A stretch of DNA of 22,099 bases from Pseudomonadota bacterium (GCA_023402175.1 JAEXCN010000221.1:1-22099), one strand, 5' to 3'. Shown: positions 8,185 through 15,916, counted from the stretch's first letter. Notes: generated by a model from the sequence alone, not told the origin. Program-made: numbers and translations.

Positions 8185-9554
8185 GGCAATTGGACTTCCT
8201 GCGGTGTGAGGCTCGCCACCTTGATTGCACGATTACCGAGTTGCCCGTAGAAGTTGCCGCCCCAGCAGTAGACCTTGCCGCTGGTGAGGAGCGCGCAGGT
8301 ACTCTCCGGAGTGGTCTTTACTTCTCTCGCCGGCCCCGGAAGGCCCACGACTCGGACGGCGTCTCGCGCGTAGCCTCGCGTGCCATCACCCACCTGCCCG
8401 CTCGCGTTGGAGCCCTGGCAGACAACCTCTCCCGAGGCCGTGACGGCGCACCATCGCGGCGGCGGTGGTGTGGGCGCTCCCGGTTCGCTGGAGACGCGTA
8501 TGGGAATGGTCGCGATCTGCACGAGCGGCTCCGAAGCGACGACCCGAGTGGGCAGCGCGCGCTGGATATGAGGCGGCTCGTCTCGGTACTCCGGCGGCGC
8601 GACGCCGTCGTAGCCCCAGCAGAAGCCGGCGCCCTCGGACGTGACGCAGCCATTGTTCTCCGCGATGTCGAGCGCCATCACGTTCGTGATCGTGACGGCT
8701 GCGGGGTACGGGTCCGGGAACAAGGACGAGACGCGTCCGAGTGGTGGATTGGCACCCCAGCTCGTCAGGGATCCGTCCGCGTGAACGACGAAGGTGGCGT
8801 CGCCGACGACGAGGTCGCGGGCGGGAGCGCCGGACGGAAGCTCGAGCTCGCGAGGCTCGAGGATGGCCGCCGAGCGCTCGATCTCGAATGGAGCGACCTG
8901 TCCGTGGCGATTCGCTCCCCAGCAGAGGACGGCGCCGGAGCTGAGGGCGCAGCCCGCGAGCGCTCCGACGGCGACCTTGGTCACGACCGGAAGCCCGAGC
9001 TTGACGGGAGCACGCTCGGTCGTCGTGGCGCTCTCCGCGCTTCGAAGGAACGGTCCGGTGCCCCAGCAGTGGGCGCCGCCCGCATCGTCTACGGCGCAGG
9101 TGTGATCGAGCGAGACGACCTTCCCGAGCCCGACGACCCGCGCCGGGACTGCGCTGTCGACCGCGTCGGCGTCATCGCCGCGGCCGAGCTGGCCCGCCGA
9201 CCCCGCTCCCCAGCAGATCACCCCTCCGTCGCGGAGGAGCGCGCAGAAGCCTTCACCGCGATCGGTAGCTCCTGCCCCGCGCGTGGTCACGAGCGACGTC
9301 ACGCATGGATCCGACGTGCAGTCGAGCGGCAGGATCCCGCCGTCGAACGGCACCGCGGCGCGGTCGGGGCCGGCGTCGACGGGCTCGGCATCGCGCTGCG
9401 CATCGACGGCAGCAGCGTCAGGCGACGGAAGCGGGGCGCCGTCGTCGCTGTCCGAGCAGCTCGTCGCACCCGCGCCGGCAACTGAAGACGCGAGCAGGAG
9501 GAGACCAAACGCCGCCGAGCGACGCGGCTCACGGAGTCGTCTTGTGAAGTGCAT
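8181..9554 (-). CDS. RCC1-repeat lipoprotein, cassette 1
   Basis: 457 residues from ATG 9554. The frame is open further upstream to 9710, but only the 9554 start gives a signal peptide and has a good ribosome-binding site. It has a lipobox-like end at Cys33 ('GATSC') and then an Asp/Ala linker. Seven RCC1-type repeats follow, recognisable by 'CALL..G.V.CWG....GQLG'. Most repeats carry a Cys pair about 8-10 residues apart, which suggests disulfides in a secreted seven-bladed propeller. The fourth repeat ('HADGSLTSWG') has lost both cysteines, and so has the fourth repeat of the paralogue at 17745-19148. The start lies 26 bases inside the previous gene, and the stop shares ATGA with the next. 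RCC1 propellers are interaction platforms. No catalytic role is visible, and the ligand is unknown. Confidence 0.85.
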   Translation of the reverse strand: MHFTRRLREPRRSAAFGLLLLASSVAGAGATSCSDSDDGAPLPSPDAAAVDAQRDAEPVDAGPDRAAVPFDGGILPLDCTSDPCVTSLVTTRGAGATDRGEGFCALLRDGGVICWGAGSAGQLGRGDDADAVDSAVPARVVGLGKVVSLDHTCAVDDAGGAHCWGTGPFLRSAESATTTERAPVKLGLPVVTKVAVGALAGCALSSGAVLCWGANRHGQVAPFEIERSAAILEPRELELPSGAPARDLVVGDATFVVHADGSLTSWGANPPLGRVSSLFPDPYPAAVTITNVMALDIAENNGCVTSEGAGFCWGYDGVAPPEYRDEPPHIQRALPTRVVASEPLVQIATIPIRVSSEPGAPTPPPPRWCAVTASGEVVCQGSNASGQVGDGTRGYARDAVRVVGLPGPAREVKTTPESTCALLTSGKVYCWGGNFYGQLGNRAIKVASLTPQEVQLP

Positions 9555-10824
9555 AGCGAGCTCCGACCGCCCAGAGGTCAACCTTGGATGAACCGCGGAT
9601 TTGATGGACCGGCATCGTGAGCCAAGCCCCGTTGAACGCAATCGTCGAGACTCCGAAAGAGCCACCATCCCAGACGTCGTCTCCTCGAAGGACGAGATTG
9701 AATCCGCCAATCCAAAGCGGCTCGTTCGGAGCGCTCCAGAGTGAGAGAAGGTTCCTTCTCGAGAGCGCCTCCGGGATGGACGCGCGAGAGATCGTGACGT
9801 CGTCTCCGCTCACGGAGATCTCGACGACGTCACGAGCGCCCTTGAGGCCGACGAGCCGATGGTCGGAGAGCGCATGAAGGTCCGTCAGCCACCCATCTGC
9901 CCCTTCGATGAAGAGGGTGTCGGTTCGCTCGCCGCACGGCAAGAAAGGCAACGTGAACGCGCCGTCAGCGATGCGTTGATAGCCGTCGGGAGTCTTTCGC
10001 ACGAGGATCGCGCAAGCGCTGAACGCGTTCGGGTCTCCACCTCTCCCGCCGGCAAACCAGAGGTCGTCTTTGCTCGTCCCCGCAGCTCCGAGGAAGACGA
10101 GCTGCTCCGTGGGGCGGTCGCGGTCGCCAGCCACGTAGTCGACGGACCAGGTGCGCGTGCCGCCGTCGCCATTGGTCGCGTGATAAATGGTATTGGCATA
10201 AAAGGCGTACACGTCGTCCCTGCTCGTCCCGAATATCCCGAGCGACGGGACAGACGACTCGATGGCAAAGTACGTCGGTCGGCCCGAATAGTGATCGGCA
10301 TATTCAGGCATGCCGTAGTCGGGAACGTGGTCCTCGAGCTGTTCGTGTGTCCACGACCAGACGTCGCCTCGTCGAACCCCGTGGTAGATGGTTCGTGGAT
10401 AGACGCCGAAGTAGATCTCGTCGTCACCCGGCGACCACATCTTGCCGACGTATTTCCCGCGTCCCGATTCGTTCTGGGAGTTGTCGTCGATGTACTTCCA
10501 CTGCGCGCCGCTCCGGATCCATTCGAGGACCTTGGCGCCGACCGTGGGGCTCTCGGCAAGCGCGAAGGCGCGGTCCGCGAAGGGCCACACGTCCCTCAAG
10601 ACCAGATCCGGGTCGGGAAGGTCGGTCATGCACCATCCCGCGGCGGTGCACGTGGAGGCGTCGGGAACGACGTCCGTGCCCGAATCCACGGAGCTGTCCG
10701 GAGCCGGCGGTGCGGCCGAGTCCGGGCCGGGCAAGGGCAAGAGCGGCTCGTCCTCCGACGACGCACATGCGCTCGCTACGGCGAAGAGCGCTGACGCGGT
10801 ACCGAGCAGAATGGCTCTCTTCAC
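9529..10824 (-). CDS. Propeller B lipoprotein, cassette 1
   Basis: 431 residues, GTG start at 10824 overlapping the previous stop as GTGA, with a strong GGAGG ribosome-binding site. A short signal sequence ends at Cys20 ('VASAC'), followed by a Pro/Asp/Ser linker. The mature part opens with a 'CTAAGWC' disulfide-like motif shared with the paralogue at 19145-20350 ('CTDEGWC'). About seven degenerate blade motifs can be picked out, among them 'SRDDVYAF', 'SKDDLWFAG', 'EPLWIGG' and 'SKVDLWAVG', consistent with a beta-propeller. The C-terminus 'ALHKTTP' is nearly identical to the 'ALHKVTP' end of the paralogue. The blades are more degenerate than in the other propellers, suggesting faster divergence. 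I know no named family for it; surface location and binding role are inferred. Confidence 0.8.
   Translation of the reverse strand: MKRAILLGTASALFAVASACASSEDEPLLPLPGPDSAAPPAPDSSVDSGTDVVPDASTCTAAGWCMTDLPDPDLVLRDVWPFADRAFALAESPTVGAKVLEWIRSGAQWKYIDDNSQNESGRGKYVGKMWSPGDDEIYFGVYPRTIYHGVRRGDVWSWTHEQLEDHVPDYGMPEYADHYSGRPTYFAIESSVPSLGIFGTSRDDVYAFYANTIYHATNGDGGTRTWSVDYVAGDRDRPTEQLVFLGAAGTSKDDLWFAGGRGGDPNAFSACAILVRKTPDGYQRIADGAFTLPFLPCGERTDTLFIEGADGWLTDLHALSDHRLVGLKGARDVVEISVSGDDVTISRASIPEALSRRNLLSLWSAPNEPLWIGGFNLVLRGDDVWDGGSFGVSTIAFNGAWLTMPVHQIRGSSKVDLWAVGARYALHKTTP
9561..9564 (-). promoter_or_regulatory. Ribosome-binding site deciding the RCC1 gene start
   Basis: GGAG on the minus strand, 6 bases before the ATG at 9554. 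It supports this start over the longer upstream frame, even though the start lies 26 bases inside the preceding gene. Confidence 0.6.
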
Positions 10825-12053
10825 GGTTTGCCTCCGAGGGTGAGGACGACGCCCTGGCCGCCGATCCAGACATGACCGGGCGCGGCGACCCAGACCGCGC
10901 TCAGCTTCGGCCTACGCCTGCCGAGGCCGGCGATCTTCACCCGAGACCACGCTTTGCCGTCGTAGTGGAGGACGACGCCTTCGTCGCCGACGGCCCAGAC
11001 GTCGGAAGGAGACGACCCGGAAACTGCGCGGAGATCCTGGAGCGTCGGAACATCCGAGACGACGTCCCAGCGCGTCGGGTGCCCCGTGTAGTGACGAACG
11101 AGCCCGCCCGTACCGACCGCCCACGCGTCCGACGCGGAGGCCGACCACACGGCGTGGAACGCGGCCCAGGTTTGACTGTTGAACGCACGTGCAGTCGGCG
11201 TTTCGCTCTCGGCGTTGGTGATGCGAATCGTCGCGCCGAGGTTACCCACGGCCCAGAGCTCGTTCGGCGACCATCCGTGAATCGCCGTCATGTTTCCGCA
11301 GCGGAGCTCCTGGCAATCGTCGGGAAGGATGCCGTCGTGGATTTCGAATGACGCCTCGGAGGAATCGGGCGAACGGCGAAGCCGCCATACCCCGCTCGGT
11401 CGGAGCTCCTTGTCGAAGAGGCACTCGAGCGCCCGGCAGTCGTTCTCCGTCGCGCCCCAGATCCACGGCGACGAGGAGGCGGCCCAAGTCGAATGGAGCG
11501 TCCGTGTCCACCAGTCGTACGCGGGCGGCCGCGTGGGCGACTCATGCAGCGACCATCCTCCGCCCGTGCCCCCGGTATCGTCATCGCGGCCGTAGAGCCG
11601 TGTGAGCGAGACGACCGAGGTCACGGCTCCATCCGTGAGCCAGAGGCCCGCCAGCGTCTCTTTCGAGCCGAGCTCGAGGCGCGTCCACTTCGCGCCGTCG
11701 AACCGAGCGACAGCGCCGAGCCCGCCAGCGACCCAGACGTCGCTCGCCCCGCGACCCACGATGGTCGTGATCTGGGTTCGCGGGTCGAGGCCGCCGTTCT
11801 CGAAGGGCCCGTTTGCGCAGAGCACGTCGTCGGTGCATGCCGCTGGGAAGTACTCGCAGTCTTCGCACGGAGCGGCAGACGGGGCATCGTCACCCGGCTC
11901 TCCCGCGTCGATGGCCCCGGCCTCACCGAGGGCACCATCGGTACCATCGTCGAGCGCGGTGGCTTCGTTGCTCGCGCACGCGCCAACGAGGGCTGTGGTG
12001 AACGCCCCCATCGCGATTGTCGCGACGACCACGGCGAAGAATCCTGTCCTCAT
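10821..12053 (-). CDS. Propeller A lipoprotein with DVWAVG repeats, cassette 1
   Basis: 410 residues from ATG 12053, which shares ATGA with the preceding stop; a GGAGG lies about 12 bases upstream. The frame is open further back to 12149, but that part lacks signal-peptide character and overlaps the cysteine-repeat gene. A signal sequence ends in a good lipobox, 'LVGAC' (Cys26), followed by an Asp/Ala/Gly linker and a short Cys cluster. The rest is a propeller of about seven blades marked by 'ASDVWVAG', 'NELWAVG', 'SDAWAVG', 'SDVWAVG' and 'GHVWIGG', several followed by 'G.V.H(Y/F)DG..W'. This repeat resembles BNR/Kelch-like propellers of myxobacterial surface proteins; no catalytic residues are evident. 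It is paralogous to the protein at 20347-21573, with strongest likeness over the last two blades. Confidence 0.85.
   Translation of the reverse strand: MRTGFFAVVVATIAMGAFTTALVGACASNEATALDDGTDGALGEAGAIDAGEPGDDAPSAAPCEDCEYFPAACTDDVLCANGPFENGGLDPRTQITTIVGRGASDVWVAGGLGAVARFDGAKWTRLELGSKETLAGLWLTDGAVTSVVSLTRLYGRDDDTGGTGGGWSLHESPTRPPAYDWWTRTLHSTWAASSSPWIWGATENDCRALECLFDKELRPSGVWRLRRSPDSSEASFEIHDGILPDDCQELRCGNMTAIHGWSPNELWAVGNLGATIRITNAESETPTARAFNSQTWAAFHAVWSASASDAWAVGTGGLVRHYTGHPTRWDVVSDVPTLQDLRAVSGSSPSDVWAVGDEGVVLHYDGKAWSRVKIAGLGRRRPKLSAVWVAAPGHVWIGGQGVVLTLGGKP
10831..10835 (-). promoter_or_regulatory. Strong Shine-Dalgarno supporting a GTG start
   Basis: GGAGG on the minus strand, 6 bases before the GTG at 10824. 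It lies inside the 3' end of the preceding gene, so translation of propeller B can start anew as well as by coupling at the GTGA overlap. Confidence 0.6.
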
Positions 12054-13231
12054 CGCGCCACCGGTCCTCCGTTGGGCCCACAAGGCTCGACGACACACTT
12101 GCCGACGACGCAAGCCTGACCCGATACGGCATCGCACACCACGCCGCATCCCCCGCAGTTCTGCGGATCGCTCTGGACGTTCACCTCACAACCGTCTTCG
12201 GGATTGCCATTGCAGTCGGCGAGGCCGGAAGCACATTTGCGACTACATATTCCGTAATTGCAAACACCGAAGCTCCCTACCTGGTGATCGTCATGGCAGG
12301 CGCGCTCGCAGGCGCCGCAGTTCTTCGGATCGCTCGCGAGATCGGCGCAAATTCCATCGCAATACGTCAGCCCTGGCGGGCACATGCACTTGTGCGTTCC
12401 GTCGCCGGCCCACTCGCACGTCTGCCCGTCCGGACAGGCATTCCCGCACGCCCCGCAGTCGTCTCGGGTGGTCAGCGGCGTCTCACATCCGTTGCTCCTG
12501 TCGCCGTCACAATTGCCGTAGTCTGGCTCGCACTTGAAGCCACCGCATTTACCATCGACGCAGCCGTAGTAAGCATTCTCCGGCGGCATTCCGCCGTCCT
12601 CGGCAGTTCGCTCGCAGACCTTGCCGCAAGCTCCACAATTGAAGTCGTCCTCGCGGCCTTTTACGCAATGCGGGAACGGGACCAGACAGGTCAACTGCGA
12701 GCCTGGGCAGCCACACTGGTATCCCGATGGAGAGTTCATGCAGGGTTTTGCGGGGTCATTGCAGACGACGCCGCACGCACCGCAGCTCCTGTCTTCGCGA
12801 GGAAAGGACTCGCAGCCGTTGTCGAGAACGCCGTCGCAATCCATGGCGCGACCGAGCGCGCAGCGCATCACGCACTGCCCCTCGATGCACTCGAACGTCT
12901 CGTTCGCGGTCGCAGCAGGACATGCGGCTCCACACGCCCCGCAATGATCCCGGCTCGTCCGCAGGTTCACATCACACGGGAAGCGCGATTCGGGGCAGGT
13001 GGTGTAACCCTCGGGGCATTTGTTCGACGGACAATAGGAGATCGGACCGTCGGCGACGTCCGCGTCGGGCTGAACGAGCACACCACCGCCGCCTCCGTCG
13101 ATCGTTCCAAATCCGATCGGCTTCGCCTCATCGTCGATGCAAGCGTAGAGGACGGCGCACGACGCGGCGACGACCATCGCTGTCGCTGCGCGGCCCAGGA
13201 GTCCGCGTCGCGCCGGAGAGTGAGTGCTCAC
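12050..13231 (-). CDS. Cysteine-repeat (CGACG) lipoprotein, cassette 1
   Basis: 393 residues, GTG at 13231 overlapping the previous stop as GTGA, with GAGG 8 bases upstream. The signal sequence ends 'AVLYAC' (Cys31, Leu at -3), followed by a Gly/Asp linker. The mature protein is a string of about six disulfide-rich modules. Each contains 'NCGACG..C' or a variant (five CGxCG and one 'NCGACERAC'). Several are preceded by 'CDG...NGCE', for example 'CDGDRSNGCE' and 'CNGNPEDGCE'. The acidic DxDG-like spacing could hold calcium, but this is inference. Such proteins are common in myxobacteria and are often misannotated as 'tryptophan synthase alpha chain'. An extended disulfide-braced stalk or adhesin is likely. 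The C-terminus 'VVEPC' matches 'LMEPC' in the paralogue at the right edge. Confidence 0.85.
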   Translation of the reverse strand: MSTHSPARRGLLGRAATAMVVAASCAVLYACIDDEAKPIGFGTIDGGGGGVLVQPDADVADGPISYCPSNKCPEGYTTCPESRFPCDVNLRTSRDHCGACGAACPAATANETFECIEGQCVMRCALGRAMDCDGVLDNGCESFPREDRSCGACGVVCNDPAKPCMNSPSGYQCGCPGSQLTCLVPFPHCVKGREDDFNCGACGKVCERTAEDGGMPPENAYYGCVDGKCGGFKCEPDYGNCDGDRSNGCETPLTTRDDCGACGNACPDGQTCEWAGDGTHKCMCPPGLTYCDGICADLASDPKNCGACERACHDDHQVGSFGVCNYGICSRKCASGLADCNGNPEDGCEVNVQSDPQNCGGCGVVCDAVSGQACVVGKCVVEPCGPNGGPVAR

Positions 13232-13974
13232 GGTTTCGCCTCGGTATCCGCGATCGACGAGCGAACGCGTCGCGCGTAGGGCGAACCAGGTCGCGCCGCG
13301 AGGAAGCGGTCACCTTTGCTCCGAGCTTCTTCGCGCCGACCCGAAAACGCGAGCGCTTGAACCTCGAGCGCATCGGCTTCCTCGGCGAAGCGGCCGTTGG
13401 GAAAGCGCACTTGATAGTGCCGAACGCGAGACAGCGCCGTATCTCCGCGCCCTGACGAGAGCGCCGCCCGCGCGGCGTCGATCGCCGCGAGCTCGTCTTC
13501 AAGCTGCGCCTCGGCGGAATCGGCCGGCGCCGGGCGAGCGGGTCTTGCCGGCCCGGGCTCGGACGGCTTCGCAGCGGCATTCTCCGTCGCGTTCACTGGC
13601 GCCTGAGGCAGATCCTCGACACGCAGCGTGGGTGATGGCGTGGACGTCCCGGGAGGCGCCGCGATCTCCGTCGCAAGGGGCTGCTCCTGAGGTCGGGGCT
13701 CAGAAGAAGCGGGCGCGGATGACTGCGTGGCGACGAAGCCGACGACCGCGAGCCCGACGACGACGGCGGTGAACCCAACGGCCTTCACGACGGACAGAAT
13801 CGGTCTCGTCTTCGTCGAGGCGCGTGCCGCGATCGCTGGAGGAAGTACGCCCATGACGGCGAGCGTGCGTTCTTCCGCCGACGCGGACTTCGGACCGTCG
13901 TTCTTCGCGGAGCGGAGGAGCGCCTCCGTCCCCGGGGAGACCGGCTGGTCGAGCAATCGCTTGATCTCACTCAT
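13228..13974 (-). CDS. Single-TM protein, probable regulator (anti-sigma-like) of the adjacent sigma factor
   Basis: 248 residues from ATG 13974, sharing ATGA with the sigma-factor stop, with GAGG 6 bases upstream. A short cytoplasmic N-part (1-60) is followed by one TM helix (about 63-82). Next is a Pro/Ala/Ser/Glu-rich linker (85-152), then a helical, TPR-like tail (155-245) with 'AALSSGRGDTAL' and 'FPNGRFAEEADALE', reminiscent of BamD/YbgF-type repeats. No HxxxCxxC zinc anti-sigma motif is present. Its position directly behind the sigma gene and its inner-membrane topology fit an anti-sigma factor with an outward sensing domain. The N-part is too short for a standard anti-sigma domain, so the role rests mainly on context. 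The C-terminal domain would lie in the periplasm, where it could sense assembly of the lipoproteins encoded downstream. Confidence 0.75.
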   Translation of the reverse strand: MSEIKRLLDQPVSPGTEALLRSAKNDGPKSASAEERTLAVMGVLPPAIAARASTKTRPILSVVKAVGFTAVVVGLAVVGFVATQSSAPASSEPRPQEQPLATEIAAPPGTSTPSPTLRVEDLPQAPVNATENAAAKPSEPGPARPARPAPADSAEAQLEDELAAIDAARAALSSGRGDTALSRVRHYQVRFPNGRFAEEADALEVQALAFSGRREEARSKGDRFLAARPGSPYARRVRSSIADTEAKP

Positions 13975-14573
13975 CGTGAACCTCGTTCGTAGGCTTGCGC
14001 GTAGCCGGCGAAGAGCTCGCGCGCGCGGCGGAGACGCGACGCCACGGTTCCGACCGGGGCGCCGACGAGCTCCGCGATCTCCGGGGTCGTCAGGCATTCG
14101 AGCTCGAACAGGACGAACACGGCGCGAAGGTCGTCCGGCATGATGTCGAGAATGCGTTGGAGCGCGATGCGCGCCTCGGCTTCGACCGCGTCGTCTTCGG
14201 GCGTCGCTCGCGCGTCGACCTCGGACTTGATGCGCTTCTCGTCAGCGACCTCCCGCCGGCGGTGTGCGCGTCGATGGAGGTGACCGATCACGAAGATGCA
14301 GGTCTGAAACAAGAAGGCACGCTCGTGGCGGATCTCGTCGAACTTGGCCTGCGCCCGCAGAAAGACGTCTTGCACCACATCTTCGACATCAGCGTCCGGT
14401 ACCCCCATACGCTGGGCGCTTCGCCAGACGAACGCATGATGCTCGCGGACGAGACGCTCGAGCGCCGCTCGACGCGCCGGGTCGAACGCCTCCGTGGGCC
14501 CGGCATCTGCAGCTCGGGGCGGGCTCAAGACGAGCGCCCTCGGAGGCCCGGTGAGGGTCTGTTCGATCGGCAT
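13971..14573 (-). CDS. ECF-type RNA polymerase sigma factor
   Basis: 200 residues, ATG at 14573. After a 30-residue N-terminal extension, sigma region 2 spans about 38-108. It has the core-binding '(D)ADVEDVVQDVFLRA' and the DNA-facing 'AFLFQTCIFVIGHLHRR'. Region 4 spans about 133-186, with 'MPDDLRAVFVLFELE' and the helix-turn-helix 'TTPEIAELVGAPVGTVASRL'. There is no region 3, so it is an ECF (group 4) sigma factor. It heads a chain of seven genes joined mostly by 4-base overlaps, so it is made together with the surface-lipoprotein set. It probably controls that set and possibly the second one. The ribosome-binding site is weak (CAGG). The 81 bases upstream separate it from the signal-peptide protein gene, with which it may be co-transcribed. 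Confidence 0.92.
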   Translation of the reverse strand: MPIEQTLTGPPRALVLSPPRAADAGPTEAFDPARRAALERLVREHHAFVWRSAQRMGVPDADVEDVVQDVFLRAQAKFDEIRHERAFLFQTCIFVIGHLHRRAHRRREVADEKRIKSEVDARATPEDDAVEAEARIALQRILDIMPDDLRAVFVLFELECLTTPEIAELVGAPVGTVASRLRRARELFAGYAQAYERGSR

Positions 14574-14654
14574 GGCCTGGTTAAGAACCGGGTAGCCCGC
14601 TGACCGATCATGAGCCTTGGTCGTTTTGTGATCGCCGAGCCGCCCTGCCCGTCC

Positions 14655-15695
14655 TCAAAAGCGCGCGCTTGCGGCGATTCCGGCGCTTCCCTCGAGAAGG
14701 ACGGCGGGGACGCGATAGACGAGTCGGGTCGGTTCGAGCACGACGAAGTGCTTCCGGTCGAGCGGCACGAGCGCTCCGATCGAAAGCTCGACCGCAAGCC
14801 AGGGGACGATGGAGAACGCGCCGCGAACCGCTCCGCTGGCCGCGACCCAACCCGTCGTGAACGGCACCGACCGCGCCAGGTCGGGGGCGGCTCCCGTGAG
14901 CGAGCCGACGTCGATGCCGGCGAACGCTCCGAAGAGGAGCGGCCCCAACGCGAGGCGCGGTCCACCTTCGATGCGTGCGCTCGTGAATCGGAACTCTGCT
15001 TCACCTGCGAGCGGAGCGGAGGTCGCAAAGTCGGACCATCCCCAGGACGCTCGGAGTGCCGGAGTCCATCGAGCCTCAGGCCCAGCATGCGAGAGCTCCG
15101 CAAACACGCGACCTCCCCAGCTCGCGTCGGGGACGCGCGCGTAGCTCGCGGCATACCCCCCACGAAACGTCCACCGGGTGCGGTTGGATTTCGTGGGATT
15201 GTCAGGGCGTAGCGTCAGACGTGTCGGGGCAGGAACCGGAGGTGGGATCGCTCGCGTTTCGTCGACCGGTGGGGCCGGAGGTGTCGTTCCCCCCGCGGGA
15301 ATCGCGCTCTCCGGTCTCGACTCCGACGCGGGATCGAGCGCGATCGCGATGAAGATCGCGAGCGACGTCGTGACCGCTTTGCACGACTTGCTTCGGATCT
15401 CCCGTGAGGTCGACGGCTCATCCGACTTCCCGATGCGGAGCCGTCCGACGAGCTTGCCGTCAAGAGTCCGCTCGACGCCAACCTCGAACGACCGTGTATC
15501 GGCGCCCTCGAGCCAGCTCGACTGAATGCGCGTAGAAAGCGCGGCGATGAACTCGCTCCGCGAGGGGCAGCCGGGAGCAACGTCGTAGTCGAGGTGGAGC
15601 TTCGATGCATCGACGTCGGCCCGCGCGCGTCTTGGAGCCGAGAAGATCGCGCTGGCGACAAGGAGTCCCAGCGCGGCGCGCCGCGACGACGTCAT
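14655..15695 (-). CDS. Secreted protein with N-terminal Cys domain and barrel-like C-terminus
   Basis: 346 residues, ATG at 15695. A signal peptide ends near residue 26 ('RARA' then 'DVDA'). Residues about 36-125 form a small domain opening with 'PGCPSRSEFIAAL' and closing with 'SKSCKAVTTSLAIFIAIALDP', a pattern I associate with Polyangia proteins of unknown function. A Pro-rich linker follows, then about 180 residues of alternating polar/hydrophobic strands rich in Gly and aromatics, ending in a terminal Phe ('ASARF'). Those features are typical of outer-membrane beta-barrels. The gene lies 81 bases upstream of the sigma factor on the same strand, so it may be the first gene of the operon. 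It could be an outer-membrane partner of the surface lipoproteins. Start choice is uncertain: GAGG lies immediately before the ATG. Confidence 0.7.
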   Translation of the reverse strand: MTSSRRAALGLLVASAIFSAPRRARADVDASKLHLDYDVAPGCPSRSEFIAALSTRIQSSWLEGADTRSFEVGVERTLDGKLVGRLRIGKSDEPSTSREIRSKSCKAVTTSLAIFIAIALDPASESRPESAIPAGGTTPPAPPVDETRAIPPPVPAPTRLTLRPDNPTKSNRTRWTFRGGYAASYARVPDASWGGRVFAELSHAGPEARWTPALRASWGWSDFATSAPLAGEAEFRFTSARIEGGPRLALGPLLFGAFAGIDVGSLTGAAPDLARSVPFTTGWVAASGAVRGAFSIVPWLAVELSIGALVPLDRKHFVVLEPTRLVYRVPAVLLEGSAGIAASARF

Positions 15696-15793
15696 CCTCG
15701 CGAGACCATACCTCAGCGTTCCGATCGCGGATCCTTCGACGAGCGGGCTCGCGGTCGGACTCTTGCCTACCCGCGAACAACACGACGTGCCTG

Positions 15794-15898
15794 ATGATCG
15801 TCGACGACGTCGAGCGACTGCACGCCCAGCTCAGCGTCGCGCTGCAGACGTTCCTCGGCCGCGTGCCGGAAATCGCGGTCACTGGTCGACGCTCGGTG
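15794..15898 (+). pseudogene. Possible fragment of a response-regulator receiver domain
   Basis: On the plus strand from ATG 15794, about 35 codons read 'MIVDDVERLHAQLSVAL' followed by 'VPEIAVTG'. This matches the beginning of receiver domains: a beta-1 strand with the acidic pair (IVDD), helix 1, then 'P(D/E)I.VVG'. The likeness stops where the opposite-strand IgGFc gene ends (15917), so the phospho-acceptor Asp and the rest are missing. It occupies part of the 221-base gap between the two lipoprotein sets and is probably a truncated remnant. The match is short, so chance remains possible. Confidence 0.35.
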
Positions 15899-15916
15899 AG
15901 GATCGGGCGACGTGGG

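Noticed and set aside
12050..13231. Repeated GC-rich short sequences that might be DNA repeats or a CRISPR-like array
   Set aside because: The repetition follows the codons of the CGACG protein modules, with irregular spacing and no identical repeats; it is protein-level repetition.
12017..13279. 420-codon plus-strand frame opposite the cysteine-repeat gene
   Set aside because: It contains no known motif, while the minus strand carries a clear lipobox and six Cys modules.
14574..14654. Promoter or terminator between the signal-peptide protein and the sigma factor
   Set aside because: I found no -35/-10 pair and no hairpin better than a 6-base arm with a long loop, so no site is called.
15718..15722. 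GGAAC (minus strand) as an ECF-type -35 element before the signal-peptide protein gene
   Set aside because: The only GTC-like -10 candidate is about 11 bases downstream, too close for the usual 15-17, and the start codon follows almost at once. Five bases alone are not evidence.
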